Source: Rickettsiales bacterium
GTDB lineage: Bacteria > Pseudomonadota > Alphaproteobacteria > Rickettsiales > Anaplasmataceae
Direction of reading: 5' to 3'
Length of the DNA stretch: 14,086 nt
NCBI GenBank assembly: GCA_031266615.1
Contig: JAISAR010000108.1
Coordinates: 1 to 14,086, forward strand
Positions 7,087 through 14,074 of this stretch are shown piece by piece; the stretch's first letter is position 1; the number at the start of each line of letters is the position of its first letter. The notes under the pieces were generated by a model, which was not told the DNA's origin, searched no databases, and worked only from the letters and a program-made list of their open reading frames with translations. The position numbers and the translations under genes were made by a program.

Positions 7087-7632
7087 ATGTCTCGTATAGG
7101 TGCTGCGCCTATCAATATTCCTGCTGGTGTTTCAGTTGAGTATAATGATGGTAAAATGTTAATAAAAAGTGCCAAGGTAGAAAAAGAACTTAGGCTATGC
7201 AGTGATGTTGTATGCCATATTGTTGATAATCAGCTGCTGCTTTCTGTTGATCAAGGCAAAGATAATTATAATGAGATAAAACCTATATGGGGTACTTATA
7301 GAAGTAATATTAACAATATTATTAACGGCATGGTTAATGGTTTCTCTGTTGATCTTGAAATTAATGGTGTTGGATATAAAGCAGAGTGTGATGGTAAATG
7401 TTTGACTTTATATCTTGGCTATAGCCATAATGTTAAGTATAAAGTGCCTAAGGATGTTGAGATTAAGTGCGTCAAACCAACTCACCTAGTAGTGAGTGGT
7501 ATAGATAGGCAAAAAGTCTATGTGGTAGCATCCGATATATGCAAAATTAGAAAATACGACCCTTATAAAGGTAAGGGTATTGTAATAAAAGACAAATTTA
7601 TGTTGCGTAAAGTTGTAAGTAAAAAGAAGTAA
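7087..7632 (+). CDS. rplF: 50S ribosomal protein L6
   Basis: L6 is a two-domain protein near the factor-binding site and sarcin-ricin loop. The 181 residues match the family (177). It begins MSRIGAAPINIPAGVSV. The domain junction shows NIINGMVNGFSVDLEINGVGYKAE, and the C-terminal signature region has YKVPKDVEI, VSGIDRQKVYVVASDIC and the short YKGKGI near the end. The middle of domain 1 is less conserved, as usual. A strong AGGAGG (7076-7081) lies five bases ahead of the ATG, the best ribosome binding site in this part of the window. Confidence 0.98.
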   Translation: MSRIGAAPINIPAGVSVEYNDGKMLIKSAKVEKELRLCSDVVCHIVDNQLLLSVDQGKDNYNEIKPIWGTYRSNINNIINGMVNGFSVDLEINGVGYKAECDGKCLTLYLGYSHNVKYKVPKDVEIKCVKPTHLVVSGIDRQKVYVVASDICKIRKYDPYKGKGIVIKDKFMLRKVVSKKK

Positions 7633-7637
7633 TTAAG

Positions 7638-8009
7638 ATGAGAAGATTATATAATTTTTTAAGTAATTCTGAAAAAAGGAAATTACGTAATAGAAAGAAG
7701 CTCAATAACGGTGCTAAGCGTTTACGTGTATCCATATTTAAGTCCAATAGGCATTTTTACGTTCAGTTAATCAATGACGAAAAAGGAGTGACTCTCACTT
7801 CTGCTTCTACTTTGGATGCTAAAATTAGGGGTGTATGTAAAGGTAGGATCAACGCTGAAACTGTAAAACAGGTCTCTTCTTTGATGGTTGAACGTCTATC
7901 TGATATGAAATTAGAACAAGAGTTGGTGTTTGACCGTGGAGCATATAAATATACAGGGTTGGTTTCTCAATTTGCTGAAGCTTTAAGAAGCTCTGGGTTT
8001 AAGTTTTAG
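7638..8009 (+). CDS. rplR: 50S ribosomal protein L18
   Basis: L18 binds 5S rRNA with L5 in the central protuberance. The protein has 123 residues (117 in E. coli). A basic N-terminal tail with RKLRNRKKLNNGAKRLRVSIFKSNRHFYVQ is followed by the typical LINDEKGVTLTSAST strand and a C-terminal FDRGAYKYTGLVSQFAEALR segment that matches the FDRGGYxYHGRVxALAEAAR family motif. It starts five bases after rplF. The conserved glycine-rich helix start in the middle is less canonical, but the order rplF-rplR-rpsE supports the call. Confidence 0.97.
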   Translation: MRRLYNFLSNSEKRKLRNRKKLNNGAKRLRVSIFKSNRHFYVQLINDEKGVTLTSASTLDAKIRGVCKGRINAETVKQVSSLMVERLSDMKLEQELVFDRGAYKYTGLVSQFAEALRSSGFKF

Positions 8010-8021
8010 AAGGTTTTGAAT

Positions 8022-8534
8022 ATGGCTGTAAAAAATTTACAAAATAATAACGATTTATCAGAGCTTTTAGTTTCAGTGCGAAGAGTGACAACAGTTACCA
8101 AAGGTGGTAGAAGATTTTCATTTTCAATTTTGGTCGTTGTTGGAGACGAGAAGGGTAGGGTAGGATGCGGAATGGGCAAACATGCGGAGGTTGCTGAAGC
8201 AAGAATCAAAGCTGTAAATGCTGCGAAAAAATCAATGATTAGAGTGTACTTGCGTGAAGGTAGAACTTTGCACCATGATATTAAAGCTAAATTTTGCTCT
8301 GGTGAAATAGTTTTAAGAGCAGCTAGAGCTGGAACAGGTATTATTGCTGGTGGAGCGATTAGGTCGATTTTTGAAGTGCTAGGCATAAAAGATGTAGTAG
8401 CTAAGTCTACGAGATCAAACAATCCTCATAACGTTATATGTGCAGTGTTTAGAGCTTTTGATAATATGTTATCTCCTCGTCAAGTAGCAAGCAAAAGGGG
8501 CAAAAAGATTAGCGAGATAGTTGGAAATAGGTAA
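8022..8534 (+). CDS. rpsE: 30S ribosomal protein S5
   Basis: S5 lies at the mRNA entry channel and acts in decoding accuracy and translocation with S3 and S4. The 170-residue product (167 in E. coli) has the double-stranded RNA-binding core VRRVTTVTKGGRRFSF, the loop with GDEKGRVGCGMGKHAEV, and the C-terminal AGTGIIAGGAIRSIFEVLGI and VAKSTRSNNPHNV segments. I chose ATG 8022, eight bases after AGAAGG, over the upstream in-frame TTG at 8016. In many bacteria rpmD (L30) follows. Here rplO begins three bases after the stop, so there is no room for it. Confidence 0.98.
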   Translation: MAVKNLQNNNDLSELLVSVRRVTTVTKGGRRFSFSILVVVGDEKGRVGCGMGKHAEVAEARIKAVNAAKKSMIRVYLREGRTLHHDIKAKFCSGEIVLRAARAGTGIIAGGAIRSIFEVLGIKDVVAKSTRSNNPHNVICAVFRAFDNMLSPRQVASKRGKKISEIVGNR

Positions 8535-8537
8535 AGT

Positions 8538-9008
8538 ATGAATAGTGCTATAAAATTAAACTCTATATTTACTAAGTTATCGAAAAAAAAGAAGCCTAAG
8601 TTGCTAGGTAGAGGTATTGGTTGTGGTAAAGGCAAAACATCTGGTAGGGGACATAAAGGGCAAAAGGCTAGAAGTGGCGTTTCCATAAATGGATTTGAAG
8701 GCGGACAACAGTCTATATATACTCGTTTACCTAAAAGAGGTTTTAACCCTATACGCAGGAATATATGTTTCATAATTAATGTCGGTGATGTACAGCGCTT
8801 AATAGAAACTAAGAAAATAGTAAAAGATTCTGTTATAGACAAAGAGATGCTGTGTAAGCTAGGTTTCATAAAGTCTGTCAAGGATAAAATCAAGCTTCTT
8901 AATAAAGGTAAGCTGACCGAGAGGTGTGTATTTCATGTTGATTGTGCGTCAGAAGCTGCAAAAAAATCTGTAGCTTCAGTTGGTGGTAGTGTGGAAATAC
9001 TATCATAA
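8538..9008 (+). CDS. rplO: 50S ribosomal protein L15
   Basis: L15 is a late-assembling large-subunit protein with a long extended N-terminal arm. The 156 residues exceed E. coli L15 (144). The glycine/lysine-rich arm is clear: KKPKLLGRGIGCGKGKTSGRGHKGQKARSG. It is followed by FEGGQQSIYTRLPKRGF (about 55-71), the usual FEGGQMPLxRRLPKRGF motif. The C-terminal globular part ends with VHCAS-like and GGSVEIL elements. An A8 run (8583-8590) codes for lysines near the N-terminus. It connects directly to secY, whose ATG follows the stop without a gap. Confidence 0.97.
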   Translation: MNSAIKLNSIFTKLSKKKKPKLLGRGIGCGKGKTSGRGHKGQKARSGVSINGFEGGQQSIYTRLPKRGFNPIRRNICFIINVGDVQRLIETKKIVKDSVIDKEMLCKLGFIKSVKDKIKLLNKGKLTERCVFHVDCASEAAKKSVASVGGSVEILS

Positions 9009-10340
9009 ATGATGAGCAGCAAATCCGCATTTAATAGTTTGGATCCTGCGTTATTATATAAAGGCGATTTATTGAAGCGTATGTTTTTTACGCTAATCGC
9101 TTTAATTTGTTATCGCTTAGGTACTTATGTGCCTATCCCTGGAATTAATCTTGATATAATTAATGATATATTCCCTAAGGAAGGTTCTGGTGTTTTTGGA
9201 GTATTTAATTTATTTTCTGGTGGTGCATTAGCTAGGATGACAATCTTAGCACTAAGTGTTATGCCATACATAGTTGCATCTATAGTTATGCAGTTATTAT
9301 CTTCTGCCATCAAAGGAATTAATGAAGTTAAAAATGATGGGGAATCAGGACGTCGAAAGATGAATTCCTACATACGGTATATGACTATAGTGTTTTGTGT
9401 ATTTCAATCGATTACTATTTTAATCGGATTAGAAGGAATGAATAGGGAAGGGACGCTAATTGTAATCGAGCCTGGTCTTATGTTTCGTACAGTAGGTGTT
9501 TTCAGCCTTTTAGGTGGAACTATGTTTCTAATATGGCTTGGTGAGCAAATCAGTGCTAATGGTATAGGTAATGGCATCTCATTAATTATTTTTACTGGCA
9601 TAATATCAGAGCTACATAGTGCTTTTTCATCTTTGTTAACATTGAATAAAAACGGTAGCATATCGTTATTTATTGTCCTTCTTATTTTGGTGGTGTTTTT
9701 TTTGCTGTTGCTTTTGGTTATTTTTGTAGAGTCTTCTTATAGAAAAGTCATTGTTCAGTATCCTAAAAAGCAGTTTAAAAAATTACATAGTGATGATTTT
9801 ACTTATATCCCATTAAAGATTAATTTATCTGGCGTAATACCAACTATTTTTGCTAATGCAATTTTACTTACACCTATTTCAATTGCGAATTTCTATAAGG
9901 GATATGCTTTTTCTGACTTTATTTTGAACTATTTTATGGCAAATAAAGTAGTTTATATTGTAGCTTACTTAGCGTTTATAATATTTTTTAACTTCTTCTA
10001 CACCAATTTTATATTTAACCCAGAAGAAAATGCCGATTTTCTTAAAAAAAATGGTGGTTTTATACCTGGTAGAAGACCTGGAAAACATACTTCTGATTAC
10101 CTTCGAGATATAGTTTTTAAATTGACGTTTATAGGCTCTACATATTTGGTGGTTATATGTGCTGTACCTGAAGTTATAAGATATTATTATGATATACCAT
10201 TTATTTTTGGTGGAACGAGCTTATTGATTATAGTTAACGTTGTTACTGATACTATTATGCAAATACAGTCCTATATCTTTTCGAATAGATATGATAGCTG
10301 GATAAAAAAATATGAGTCTAAAACGAGAAAATTAAGATGA
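9009..10340 (+). CDS. secY: Protein translocase channel subunit SecY
   Basis: SecY is the ten-helix inner-membrane channel for Sec-dependent export and membrane insertion, working with SecE, SecG, SecA and the ribosome. The 443 residues equal the E. coli length. Motifs in order are RLGTYVPIPGIN (36-47), FSGGALARMTILALSVMPYI in the plug/TM2 region, the cytoplasmic GESGRRK turn near 112, QISANGIGNGISL near 180, and PEENADFLKKNGGFIPGRRPGK near 338-359, the loop that contacts SecA and ribosome. Several long hydrophobic runs fit membrane helices. The start is the first of two adjacent ATGs directly after the rplO stop, and the second (9012) is equally possible. The stop overlaps adk by four bases. 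No rpmJ follows. Confidence 0.98.
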   Translation: MMSSKSAFNSLDPALLYKGDLLKRMFFTLIALICYRLGTYVPIPGINLDIINDIFPKEGSGVFGVFNLFSGGALARMTILALSVMPYIVASIVMQLLSSAIKGINEVKNDGESGRRKMNSYIRYMTIVFCVFQSITILIGLEGMNREGTLIVIEPGLMFRTVGVFSLLGGTMFLIWLGEQISANGIGNGISLIIFTGIISELHSAFSSLLTLNKNGSISLFIVLLILVVFFLLLLLVIFVESSYRKVIVQYPKKQFKKLHSDDFTYIPLKINLSGVIPTIFANAILLTPISIANFYKGYAFSDFILNYFMANKVVYIVAYLAFIIFFNFFYTNFIFNPEENADFLKKNGGFIPGRRPGKHTSDYLRDIVFKLTFIGSTYLVVICAVPEVIRYYYDIPFIFGGTSLLIIVNVVTDTIMQIQSYIFSNRYDSWIKKYESKTRKLR

Positions 10341-10987
10341 TTATTACGATTTTTGGTCCTCCTGGCTCCGGTAAAGGCACTCAATCGAGCCTACTAATAG
10401 CAAAGTATAACTTAAGGTTAATTTCAGTAGGAGATTTATTGAGAAATATTATATCTAGCAACAGCGAGTTAGGTAAAAAAATAAAGGATACCGTGGAATC
10501 CGGTAATTTGATTCAAGATAAAGTTATATGTGAGTTATTACGTGACCAGCTTGCACTGGTAGATGATAATTTTTTGTTAGATGGTTTTCCGAGAAATTTA
10601 AATCAAGCTCGTTTCTTAACTCAAACTTTGTTGGAGAGATATAATAGAGATGTGGATATTGTTATTGAGTTGCAGCTTGATGATAAGATTGCGGTTAATA
10701 GGTTAAAGAGTCGCTTTGTGTGCTTAGACTGCAAAAGTGTATACAGTGCATCTTCTCTTAAGAATGATGACGGTCTTATTTGTATGAAATGTAAAAGTAC
10801 AAGGCTAGAAAGGAGAATCGATGATTCTGACTTATCTGCAATTAATAGAAGAATAAGCGAATATCACATCCAAATAAAGAGTTTACGTGAATATTATAAA
10901 GACAAATTGTTAACGATCAATGCTAATCTTAATGTTGATCAGGTAAGACAAGAGATCGAAAGCAAAATTTCTTGCAATTTAGTTTGA
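10337..10987 (+). CDS. adk: Adenylate kinase with Cys4 lid
   Basis: Adenylate kinase interconverts ATP + AMP and two ADP in the cytoplasm. The 216-residue protein has the P-loop GPPGSGKGT (7-15), an AMP-binding region with SVGDLLR (30-36), and DGFPRN (82-87). The lid domain carries four cysteines (129, 132, 149, 152) in two CxxC pairs, the structural zinc-binding arrangement also found in Gram-positive enzymes. The RRIDD (159-163) and INRRISEY segments carry the phosphate-binding arginines and aspartates. The full-length, intact motif set points to an active enzyme. It overlaps secY by four bases (ATGA), the common secY-adk arrangement. The sequence reads much like Wolbachia adenylate kinase from memory. 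Confidence 0.98.
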   Translation: MIITIFGPPGSGKGTQSSLLIAKYNLRLISVGDLLRNIISSNSELGKKIKDTVESGNLIQDKVICELLRDQLALVDDNFLLDGFPRNLNQARFLTQTLLERYNRDVDIVIELQLDDKIAVNRLKSRFVCLDCKSVYSASSLKNDDGLICMKCKSTRLERRIDDSDLSAINRRISEYHIQIKSLREYYKDKLLTINANLNVDQVRQEIESKISCNLV

Positions 10988-11011
10988 CTCTGGATTGTTT
11001 TATGGTATAAG
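10984..11011 (+). promoter_or_regulatory. Candidate sigma70 promoter for rpsM-rpsK-rpoA-rplQ
   Basis: TTGACT (10984-10989) and TATAAG (11006-11011) are separated by 16 bases, each one mismatch from the sigma70 consensus. TGG directly before the -10 fits an extended -10 element. The -35 overlaps the adk stop codon. A start of transcription near 11018 would leave a leader of about 29 bases before the rpsM GTG. This is the only gap in the block with such a match. It is inferred from sequence alone. Confidence 0.6.
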
Positions 11012-11046
11012 TTAAGAGTTATTATTAATAAAGTATCGGAGTACCA

Positions 11047-11415
11047 GTGGCACGTATTGCAGGTGTAAATGTTCCAGTAAAGAAATGTGTTCCTTTTGCA
11101 TTACGTTATATATATGGTATAGGTGCTGCTACTGCATACAAAATTTGTCGTGCTCTTGGAATTGATGAGAGCAAACGTGTTCTTGAATTACTAAATGAAG
11201 AGATAGAAAAGATCAGCAGTTTCATTAGGTGTAATTATTCTATAGAAGGCGAGTGTAGAAAAGAAGTGGCTATGAATATAAAGTTTTTAGTGGAAATGGG
11301 ATGCTATAGAGGAGTGAGACACAGAAAAGGTTTACCTGTAAACGGGCAAAGGACTCATACCAATGCTAAAACTCGTAAAGGTAAATCTCGGTTACCTATT
11401 GCTGGAAAAAAATAA
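11047..11415 (+). CDS. rpsM: 30S ribosomal protein S13
   Basis: S13 in the head of the small subunit pairs with S19, contacts P-site tRNA and forms bridge B1 with L5. The 122 residues (118 in E. coli) begin ARIAGVNVP, contain the helix-hairpin-helix segment YIYGIGAATAYKICRALGI (about 20-38), and end with the conserved RGVRHRKGLPVNGQRTHTNAKTRKG tail. The start is GTG at 11047, with CGGAG (11037-11041) upstream. The family N-terminus fixes this start. The 59-base gap upstream carries the promoter candidate. It is the first gene of the alpha block. Confidence 0.98.
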   Translation: MARIAGVNVPVKKCVPFALRYIYGIGAATAYKICRALGIDESKRVLELLNEEIEKISSFIRCNYSIEGECRKEVAMNIKFLVEMGCYRGVRHRKGLPVNGQRTHTNAKTRKGKSRLPIAGKK

Positions 11416-11439
11416 GATTTGTTATTATTGTGAATTTTA

Positions 11440-11826
11440 ATGAAAAAGGTCAGAACAGTTGGTAAAAGTGCAAAAAAGTTTGTTACTGGAGTTGTTCATA
11501 TTCGTGCAACTTTTAATAATACCTTTATAAATGTAACTGACGTTCAGGGTAACACTCTATACCAAACGTCTGTAGGTGCACATGGTTTCTCAGGTTCAAG
11601 GAAATCTACACCTTATGCTGCAGGTAAAGCTTCGGAATCTGCTGCAAAGGTTGCAGTAGAAAGGTTTGGTATGAAAGTTGTTTCTGTGGTAATCCGTGGC
11701 CCTGGTTTTGGGGCTGAAGCTGCAGTTAAGGCACTTCAGGGATGCGGGTTAACAGTAACCTCAATTGCGGATAAGACTGCAATTCCTCATAATGGGTGCA
11801 GGTTAAGAAAAAAAAGAAGAGTATAG
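11440..11826 (+). CDS. rpsK: 30S ribosomal protein S11
   Basis: S11 shapes the platform of the small subunit where the Shine-Dalgarno helix and E-site tRNA sit. The 128 residues match the family (129). Landmarks are GVVHIRATFNNTFINVTD (about 17-34), HGFSGSRKSTPYAAGKA and RGPGFGAEAAVKALQGCGL, then IADKTAIPHNGCRLRKKRRV at the C-terminus. No purine-rich ribosome binding site is visible in the AT-rich 24-base gap upstream, so initiation may depend on unstructured mRNA. An A8 run (11808-11815) in the last codons is a possible -1 slippage site into the rpoA frame. Confidence 0.98.
   Translation: MKKVRTVGKSAKKFVTGVVHIRATFNNTFINVTDVQGNTLYQTSVGAHGFSGSRKSTPYAAGKASESAAKVAVERFGMKVVSVVIRGPGFGAEAAVKALQGCGLTVTSIADKTAIPHNGCRLRKKRRV
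11806..11817 (+). other. A8 slippery run at the rpsK 3' end
   Basis: In the rpsK frame the codons are AGA AAA AAA AGA, so the bases 11808-11814 read A AAA AAA, the X XXY YYZ pattern of -1 frameshift sites. The -1 frame stays open through the intergenic gap and into rpoA with no stop before 12914. A -1 slip would thus give an S11-alpha fusion. I do not see a clear stimulatory stem-loop, so this is an observation of sequence, not a claim of use. Confidence 0.3.
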
Positions 11827-11846
11827 AATATTTGAAAAGGTTATTT

Positions 11847-12914
11847 ATGTATTATAACGATAGTGTTTCTGTTTTTAGCAACTTAGATAAATTGACTAGA
11901 CCTAGTTCAATTAAGGTAGTGCCAGGTGATTCAAGTGAAAAAGGCGATATAGTACTAGAACCATTGGAGAGTGGTTTTGCTTTGACACTTGGTAATGCAT
12001 TAAGGCGTGTGATGCTATCTTCTCTTATAGGTAGTGCTGTTTATGGAATAAAAATCGAGGGCATAACTCATGAGTTTACTTCAATTCAAGGAGTAAGAGA
12101 AGATGTAACTGATATAGTATTAAATATGAGTATATTGAGGTGTAAGTTGAATGGCACTTCCAATAAATGCTTGAGTTTGAGTGCTAAAGGGCCTTGTCAG
12201 GTATTGGCTGGGATGATAGAAACTGATGATCAGTGTTCTATTGTTAATAAAGATCTGCTGATATGTACACTTGGGCAGAATGTAGAGTTCAACATGACTA
12301 TATATGTGGCTAGTGGAAAAGGCTACCTTCCTGTTGCTAAACATAAGGAAAACGAATTTTTGAAGTTAATGAATGAGCAAGATCTAATTGGGTTCATTCC
12401 GGTTAATGCTTTATATAGTCCTGTCAATAGAGTTTCATATAAGGTGGAGAATAGTCGTGTTGGTCAAGTTACTGATAAGGATAAGTTGATATTATCAGTT
12501 GAGACTGATGGTACAATTTCTCCAAGTCAAGCTGTTGACTCTGCTGCAAGGATATTACAGGAACAACTTCAGCCTTTTATTAGCTCTGACGTAAGTTATA
12601 AAAAATCGCAGGCTTCCTCATCTAATGATTATAGAGATTTGGGCTACGACTCTATCTTATTGCGCAAAGTGGACGAGATGGAGCTGTCTGTTAGGTCACA
12701 TAATTGCTTGAAAAATGAAAATATCACTTATATAGGTGATCTTGTACAAAGAACAGAAAGTGAAATGTTAAGAACTGCTAATTTTGGTAGAAAGTCCTTG
12801 AATGAGATTAAGGCAGTTTTAAATAATTTCGGCTTGTCTTTGGGTATGGATGTTCCGAATTGGCCACCTAAAGATATAGATGAATTGGCTAGACAACATA
12901 CTGATGAAGATTAG
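11847..12914 (+). CDS. rpoA: DNA-directed RNA polymerase subunit alpha
   Basis: Two alpha subunits form the platform on which beta and beta' assemble, and their C-terminal domains contact UP elements and activators. The 355 residues include the N-terminal dimerisation region with LEPLESGFALTLGNALRRVM near 35-55, the insert domain with TDIVLN, and a C-terminal domain with LSVRSHNCLKNENITYIGDL, LRTANFGRKSLNEIK and LGMDVPNWPP. Arg283 aligns with E. coli Arg265, the key DNA contact, so UP-element binding is probably kept. I chose ATG 11847, with AAAAGG (11835-11840) six bases before it. An in-frame extension back to 11796 lies within rpsK and shows no family match. Confidence 0.98.
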   Translation: MYYNDSVSVFSNLDKLTRPSSIKVVPGDSSEKGDIVLEPLESGFALTLGNALRRVMLSSLIGSAVYGIKIEGITHEFTSIQGVREDVTDIVLNMSILRCKLNGTSNKCLSLSAKGPCQVLAGMIETDDQCSIVNKDLLICTLGQNVEFNMTIYVASGKGYLPVAKHKENEFLKLMNEQDLIGFIPVNALYSPVNRVSYKVENSRVGQVTDKDKLILSVETDGTISPSQAVDSAARILQEQLQPFISSDVSYKKSQASSSNDYRDLGYDSILLRKVDEMELSVRSHNCLKNENITYIGDLVQRTESEMLRTANFGRKSLNEIKAVLNNFGLSLGMDVPNWPPKDIDELARQHTDED

Positions 12915-12921
12915 GTAATAT

Positions 12922-13350
12922 ATGAAACATGGAATAAAAAAACGCAAGCTGTCTCGTCACACTGAACATAGGTTGTCGATGTTGAAGAACCTATCTATCT
13001 CATTAATTAACCATGAGCAGATTATAACTACTCTACCAAAAGCTAAAGAACTTCGTCCATATGTGGAAAAATTTATTACAATTGCTAAGAATAAGAATAC
13101 TTTACACGGTAGAAGACTTTTACTTTCACGCCTTCATAATAATAGGTTAGTAGCTGATAAGTTATTAAACGTTTTAGCTGGTCGTTATCAAGATCGTAAA
13201 GGTGGGTATTCTAGGATAATAAAGTTTAACACTCGAAAGGGTGATTGTGCTTCAATGGCAGTGATAGAACTAGTTGACAGGGATATTACAGCAAAAGGTA
13301 AGGTTTATAGTAAAAATAAAGAAGAAAATAAAGTAGTTACAAAAAGTTAA
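12922..13350 (+). CDS. rplQ: 50S ribosomal protein L17
   Basis: L17 sits near the exit tunnel on the large subunit. The product is 142 residues, about 15 more than E. coli, because of a lysine-rich C-terminal tail (from about 125) that is often variable. The core is standard: MKHGIKKRKLSRHTEHRLSMLKNL, an ITTLPKAKELRPYVEKFITIAK helix pair, LAGRYQDRKGGYSRIIKF and MAVIELVDR. The start is seven bases after rpoA. It closes the alpha block. An inverted repeat without a T run follows the stop. Confidence 0.98.
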   Translation: MKHGIKKRKLSRHTEHRLSMLKNLSISLINHEQIITTLPKAKELRPYVEKFITIAKNKNTLHGRRLLLSRLHNNRLVADKLLNVLAGRYQDRKGGYSRIIKFNTRKGDCASMAVIELVDRDITAKGKVYSKNKEENKVVTKS

Positions 13351-13353
13351 TTA

Positions 13354-13380
13354 TTATCATAATTTTCTCTCTTATGATAA
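13354..13380 (+). promoter_or_regulatory. Perfect 9-bp inverted repeat covering the yraN start codon
   Basis: TTATCATAA (13354-13362) and TTATGATAA (13372-13380) are perfect reverse complements with a nine-base loop TTTTCTCTC. The right arm contains the ATG of the next gene (13374-13376). The stem is nearly all A-T and no T run follows, so it is a poor intrinsic terminator. It could hide the start codon or slow a 3' exonuclease at the end of the rplQ message. The function is unknown. Confidence 0.4.
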
Positions 13381-13736
13381 ATAAGTTACGCTATTTTATA
13401 GGCTATTTTGGTGAGTTATTAACTTTAATATATTTAAAGTTAAAGTGGTATAATGTTATAAAGCACCGTTATCGTTGTAGGTTTGGTGAAGTTGACTTAA
13501 TTGTATCTAAAAAAAAAGAACTGATTTTTATAGAAGTTAAAACAAGCTTACTTGGAAAAGAAATACCGATATCTTCTCTTCAATGTCAGTCTATTGTAAA
13601 TTCCTCTAAATATTTCCTAAGTAAAAACCTTAGTTTTTTAGATTATTCGGTTAGATATGATTTATGTTTTCTTTCCTTAAAAAAAGGACCTGTCTATATA
13701 AAAAATGCTTGGATTGAAGAGAAATCCCAATGGTGA
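13374..13736 (+). CDS. YraN/UPF0102 family nuclease-like protein
   Basis: This 120-residue protein belongs to the YraN (UPF0102) family, predicted to have a PD-(D/E)XK nuclease fold. Its cellular role is not established. Family marks are an N-terminal GELLTLIYLK helix (G13 E14), the core CRFGEVDLIV (35-44, with E39 and D41), and FIEVKT (52-57, with E54 and K56), spaced like a nuclease active site. The C-terminal YDLCFL segment and IKNAW near the end are the usual FDVV...I.dAF pattern. The family length is around 115-130. No ribosome binding site lies ahead of the ATG and the start is inside an inverted repeat, so expression may be low or regulated. An A9 run (13509-13517) falls just before FIEVKT. 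The reading frame is intact. Confidence 0.85.
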   Translation: MINKLRYFIGYFGELLTLIYLKLKWYNVIKHRYRCRFGEVDLIVSKKKELIFIEVKTSLLGKEIPISSLQCQSIVNSSKYFLSKNLSFLDYSVRYDLCFLSLKKGPVYIKNAWIEEKSQW

Positions 13737-13820
13737 ATTAAAAAGTTTCCTCACGATTAAAGGTGTAGCGAATTTATTATGTATCTTGTTTGATAATGAA
13801 AGTTGGTGTAATCTTTATGC

Positions 13821-14054
13821 TTAAGAAATTTACCAAACGAAAAAAAAGGCAAAAGAAGCCCTAGTCAGTATTTATTTTCAGTATTGGCGTTTTTATGCCT
13901 TAAACGCTGCAATTTAGCTGCTTTTAAACACAACTAGTCTAAGCTATAATATTTAAGAAATTTACCGGGCAGAGAAAAAAGACAATAAAACCCCGAGGTA
14001 GCTAGTTATTCCACTCTCTATTTTAAAACCTGACGTTGGGTGCTGTCTTAAACG
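13821..14054 (+). repeat. Two diverged direct copies of an intergenic element
   Basis: TTAAGAAATTTACC occurs exactly at 13821-13834 and 13953-13966. In both places it is followed by an A-rich purine stretch, then a CTAGTNA-like element and, further on, a segment ending in CTTAAACG (13899-13906 and 14047-14054). The distance between the shared ends differs by 16 bases, so the copies have diverged by insertion or deletion. This suggests a dispersed repeat family, but only these two copies are visible. Confidence 0.4.
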
Positions 14055-14074
14055 ACTTATAAGCGCGTTTCAGC
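14042..14074 (+). repeat. Interrupted inverted repeat
   Basis: GCTG (14042-14045) pairs with CAGC (14071-14074), and AAACG (14050-14054) pairs with CGTTT (14066-14070). This leaves a four-base bulge on the left side and an 11-base loop that itself contains the palindrome CTTATAAG (14056-14063). It could fold as a small stem-loop in RNA or be part of a palindromic repeat element. The window edge is 12 bases away, so its full extent is unknown. Confidence 0.35.

Noticed and set aside
8006..8893. Two long antisense reading frames opposite rpsE and rplO
   Set aside because: They mirror real, strongly conserved genes in the + strand, have no family features and no ribosome binding site.
13840..13860. 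Minus-strand terminator-like pattern (GGC...GCC followed by eight T)
   Set aside because: The stem would be three base pairs only, too weak, and there is no minus-strand gene for it to end.
13796..13864. 22-codon basic reading frame with KKFTKRKKRQKKP at its end
   Set aside because: It has no ribosome binding site and sits in a repeat-like A-rich region. The second repeat copy has a similar frame but no start codon, so similarity at DNA level explains it better than coding.
13945..13950. Perfect TATAAT hexamer, possible promoter toward the right edge
   Set aside because: The best -35 at 17 bases (TTTTAA) matches only half the consensus, and no downstream gene is visible. AT-rich sequence yields TATAAT often.
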